A DNA stretch of 7,338 nucleotides from Candidatus Peribacteria bacterium. Lineage in GTDB: Bacteria > Patescibacteria > JAEDAM01 > Absconditabacterales > Absconditicoccaceae. Both the position numbers and the translations under genes were made by a program. The DNA lies in assembly GCA_031280545.1 (NCBI GenBank), contig JAITGP010000034.1, positions 1 to 7,338 on the forward strand. Direction: 5' to 3'. Below, in pieces: positions 5,690 through 7,338 of this stretch (positions are counted from its first letter, which is position 1; each line of letters starts with the position of its first letter). A model generated the notes under the pieces. That model did no database searches. It was not told where the DNA came from and was given only the letters and a program-made list of their open reading frames with translations.

Positions 5690-6454
5690 ATGTGAAACCA
5701 AGAAATCCTGACTACTCTATTAGACAAAATCGGATTATCTACGGTAGATAAAAACATCTATTTACTGTGTTTTGAATATGGTGCATTATGAATATCTACC
5801 ATTGCAAGACTATTAAAATCCCCTAGAACCACTATTAACGATAGAATTGAGAAGCTTGCGAGAGAAGGCATTTTGATCCCTGAAAAAGCAAGCCATGGGC
5901 ATAAATACTATTGTGCTAATGCCCAAGATCTCATTAATTTACTATCTGTAAAAAACCAAAAAAATCTGGAGATTATCAATGAAATAAAAATACAACAAGA
6001 GTTGCGAGATAAATTGGATTATACTTATTCTAAAATTCCCAAAATCAAATTTTATGAAGGAAATGATGTGTTCAAAAATTTTGCAAATAAAATAAAAAAT
6101 GTTAATGAGGCTGCTTTTATAGAAGATATTGATGCAACTCTCAAGTATACAAACCTTTCCTTACAAGATCTCGTAAAAGAATATTTTTTGTGAAAAGATA
6201 AAAACATCAGAGAAATTGTTTTTGATTCAGTTCAAGGCAGACAATATGCAAAAATGATGAATAAGTTGGGAGCAAATGTAAAACTTTTTAATAGAGCAGA
6301 AGAATTAGGATTGAATTCTGATATTGGATTGGTTAAAAATTATTACTATCATATTACTTATGGAGAAGTCATTACTGGGTTTGAAATTTATAATCCCACT
6401 TTTTATGGAATTAACTTGTTAATTTTCAATAAACTTTGGGAAAGCCTAGAATAG
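5690..6454 (+). CDS. TrmB-like winged-helix transcriptional regulator
   Basis: The product is a 254-aa DNA-binding regulator. Residues about 10-80 form a winged helix: LLDKIGLSTVDKNIYLLCF matches the usual opening of TrmB proteins (GL...E..vY..L). GISTIARLLKSPRTTINDRIEKLAREGIL (34-62) is the helix-turn-helix, and KYYCANAQDLINLL the wing with the P.dL segment. A charged helical linker (about 82-110) follows, then a C-terminal domain opening with PKIKFYEGNDVFKNF, a form common to TrmB-like proteins; its ligand is unknown. Three in-frame TGA codons (5693, 5789, 6191) encode residues 2, 34 and 168. The first directly follows the ATG, so the standard code would give a start-stop. The gene is AT-rich, divergent from the small membrane protein gene, and followed after 23 bases by a copy of the helicase 3' end. 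No Shine-Dalgarno is present. Confidence 0.8.
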
Positions 6455-6474
6455 AATATGGCATTTTATCCTCA

Positions 6475-6522
6475 ATGTTTGGGTTGAGGAAGGTGGAGTT
6501 AAGGTTTTTGGAGGTGGTGTAG
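6475..6522 (+). pseudogene. direct repeat copy 2: detached 3' end of a helicase gene
   Basis: Bases 6478-6519 repeat the 3' end of the helicase gene at 5064-5105 with 38 of 42 identical by hand alignment. All four changes are silent (GTA/GTG, TTG/TTA, AGA/AGG, GTA/GTG), so both encode [14 protein letters not shown]; this copy then ends in TAG. An ATG directly precedes it, but a 15-aa product is unlikely. No more helicase sequence lies upstream. A TCCTCAA/TTGAGGA inverted repeat (6469-6475 with 6484-6490) spans its left edge. It is either the target-site copy left by an insertion or a remnant of a second helicase gene. Confidence 0.75.
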
Positions 6523-6545
6523 TGTAATAAAATGTGGGTAATTTT

Positions 6546-6573
6546 TTGCAAAATATTTTGTTTTGAATATAAT
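6546..6573 (+). promoter_or_regulatory. promoter of the 172-aa unknown gene
   Basis: TTGCAA (6546-6551, 4 of 6) and a perfect TATAAT (6568-6573) are 16 bp apart. Transcription would start near 6580, about 23 bases before the ATG. Confidence 0.55.
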
Positions 6574-6602
6574 CTAGGTGTTTATATTCTAACTAATTAT
6601 CC

Positions 6603-7121
6603 ATGAAAGAAAGAATTATTGCTACTGAACAACAAGAAATCACTCCTGAAGAAACAGAGAAAAGAATAGCAGAAATTCAAAGTTTTGTTGATGAGATTAA
6701 AGAAAAAGACTTTCCAATACTATTTAATACAGATAATCTTGCCTTTAGATCTCTCATACCATTATGGGAAAGGCGTGACGAATGTAATAATGCAATAATC
6801 CAAAGTATTGCTTTAAAATACAATAAAACTACTAAAACAATTACTTTACAATTACATGAAAATGACGCAGCTATGTATAACCATTGGAAAACTTATACTT
6901 TTCCTTGACACAATAATACTGACTCTCAATACATTGTACAATATTATTACACGGGATTTCTAAAAGCAAAATCCGCTTTTGAAGAAAAATTTGGAGAAAA
7001 AATTAGAAGAAAAACGTATGAAAAAATAATGGAAGAAACTGGATCAAACAAAAAAAGATTAGCAACTATTCTTACAGAAAAATTTGTAGATCCAATCAAA
7101 AGGAAATTTTGAAAAAAATAG
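6603..7121 (+). CDS. hypothetical protein, 172 aa
   Basis: I recognise no family. The product is soluble, highly charged and rich in K, E, I and T. Residues 8-36 look like an acidic helix (EQQEITPEETEKRIAEIQ). The middle (about 37-115) has strand-like stretches such as KTITLQLHEND and the aromatic segment YNHWKTYTF. The C-terminal 60 residues are basic and helical (FGEKIRRKTYEKIMEE, then PIKRKFGKK). There is no signal peptide, membrane segment or metal-binding cluster. Two in-frame TGA codons (6906-6908 and 7110-7112) encode residues 102 and 170. The first would cut the protein at 101 aa in the standard code. It has its own promoter and no close neighbour. Its AT-rich composition resembles the regulator gene rather than the helicase, which suggests a shared accessory origin. 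No terminator is evident after the TAG. Confidence 0.75.
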
Positions 7122-7173
7122 AAAATATAAGAAATCGGACTGCGTTGGATTGTCAATAAAATAATTCATTTTT

Positions 7174-7338
7174 ATGTATCAATATGATATCATAGGGGCG
7201 GACCTGCGTGTCTGCCCTAATAATACACAACAATTGGGCGAACATCAATTGGACAATATGGTGGGACATCAATTGGGCGACGGGAATGTGAATGTTTTGG
7301 GCGAATGATTTGATGTTTTGGGCGAACACGCAGGTTCG
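7174..7338 (+). CDS. possible partial reading frame across the repeat region
   Basis: From the ATG at 7174 a frame stays open for 55 codons to the window edge if the one in-frame TGA is glycine. It reads MYQYDIIGADLRVCPNN, then glycine-rich units such as QLGEH, QLDNM, HQLGD, NVLGE and DVLGEH. The product is simply a translation of the palindromes and TTGGGCGA units, so the frame may be an accident of a 3n-spaced repeat rather than a gene. No promoter or Shine-Dalgarno is seen. Confidence 0.2.
7194..7219. repeat. REP-like palindrome, copy 1
   Basis: GGGCGGAC (7196-7203) pairs with GTCTGCCC (7210-7217) around the loop CTGCGT: 8 bp with one G-T pair, and GC-rich in AT-rich DNA. Read on the minus strand it is GGGC-AGAC-ACGCAG-GTCC-GCCC, the same element as at the window's right end but inverted. 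No T-run follows, so it is a repeat element rather than a terminator. Confidence 0.65.
7231..7319 (+). repeat. degenerate tandem TTGGGCGA units
   Basis: Four loosely spaced units, CAATTGGGCGAACAT, CAATTGGACAATATG, CAATTGGGCGACGGG and TTTTGGGCGAATGAT, are joined by CAT or TGT-type linkers. The last TTTTGGGCGAAC runs into palindrome copy 2. Spacing is irregular, with neither conserved direct repeats nor constant spacers, which excludes a CRISPR array. Confidence 0.5.
7320..7338. repeat. REP-like palindrome, copy 2 (cut by the window edge)
   Basis: GGGCGAAC (7320-7327), loop ACGCAG, then GTTCG at the very end. Three more bases (CCC expected) would complete the arm. The loop is identical to copy 1 read on the other strand, and the arms differ by paired changes (GAAC/GTTC against AGAC/GTCC) that largely keep pairing. 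Confidence 0.6.

Noticed and set aside
6947..7156. A 69-aa minus-strand frame
   Set aside because: It is antisense to the 172-aa gene, which reads through with recoded TGA and has a good promoter. The hydrophobic product is typical of antisense to lysine-rich DNA.
7231..7338. CRISPR array
   Set aside because: The units are short and degenerate, spacing is irregular, and no constant 24-40 base repeat exists.
1..7338. tRNA, rRNA or riboswitch genes
   Set aside because: No cloverleaf with a TTCGA-type T-loop and CCA-side stem, no rRNA-like conserved block and no recognisable aptamer was found by eye in any intergenic stretch.

Overview
The window is a 7.3-kb piece of a bacterial chromosome that reads UGA as glycine (genetic code 25). 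That code is known from Candidatus Gracilibacteria (BD1-5) and Absconditabacteria (SR1), both in the Patescibacteria/CPR. Five of the nine credible genes read straight through one to six in-frame TGA codons, and a sixth does so only at its C-terminal end. Every gene ends at TAA or TAG. The first TGA of the helicase is the conserved glycine of its Walker A motif (GAGS-TGA-KT), which makes glycine the natural reading. Read with the standard code, the window looks like broken pseudogenes; with code 25 all genes are intact. No start codon is preceded by a convincing Shine-Dalgarno motif.

Left half (1-2703), all on the minus strand. From right to left: a 167-aa soluble protein built on three tandem ~31-residue repeats, a small two-helix membrane protein, a Nudix hydrolase, an HPF-like (ribosome hibernation) protein and the transcript-cleavage factor GreA. 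The last two probably form an operon that ends in a cluster of three hairpins. Housekeeping and stress functions dominate here.

Centre (2747-5111). A complete UvrD/PcrA-type DNA helicase of 764 aa lies on the plus strand, with six in-frame TGA codons. It carries an in-frame, low-conservation insertion of about 40 residues that includes a perfect palindrome, like a palindromic element domesticated inside a gene. The helicase and the repeat protein diverge from what look like overlapping promoters that share one TATATATA box.

Right half (5112-7338) is visibly more AT-rich and looks accessory. A small membrane protein (minus) and a TrmB-like winged-helix regulator (plus) diverge from a shared control region containing a TCGG-TATAAT-CCGA palindrome. 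Just after the regulator is a second copy of the last 14 codons of the helicase. It differs at only four silent positions, so the regulator/membrane pair is bracketed by direct repeats of a gene's 3' end, as expected after integration or recombination into that end. A 172-aa gene of unknown function follows, with its own good promoter. The window closes in a repeat region: two copies of a GGGC...ACGCAG...GCCC palindrome in opposite orientation, with degenerate TTGGGCGA units between them.

The best candidates for something undescribed are the repeat-bracketed regulator/membrane-protein cassette, the palindromic insertion inside the helicase, and the divergent promoter with a shared -10 box. 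Homology assignments rest on motif recognition by eye; no searches were run.
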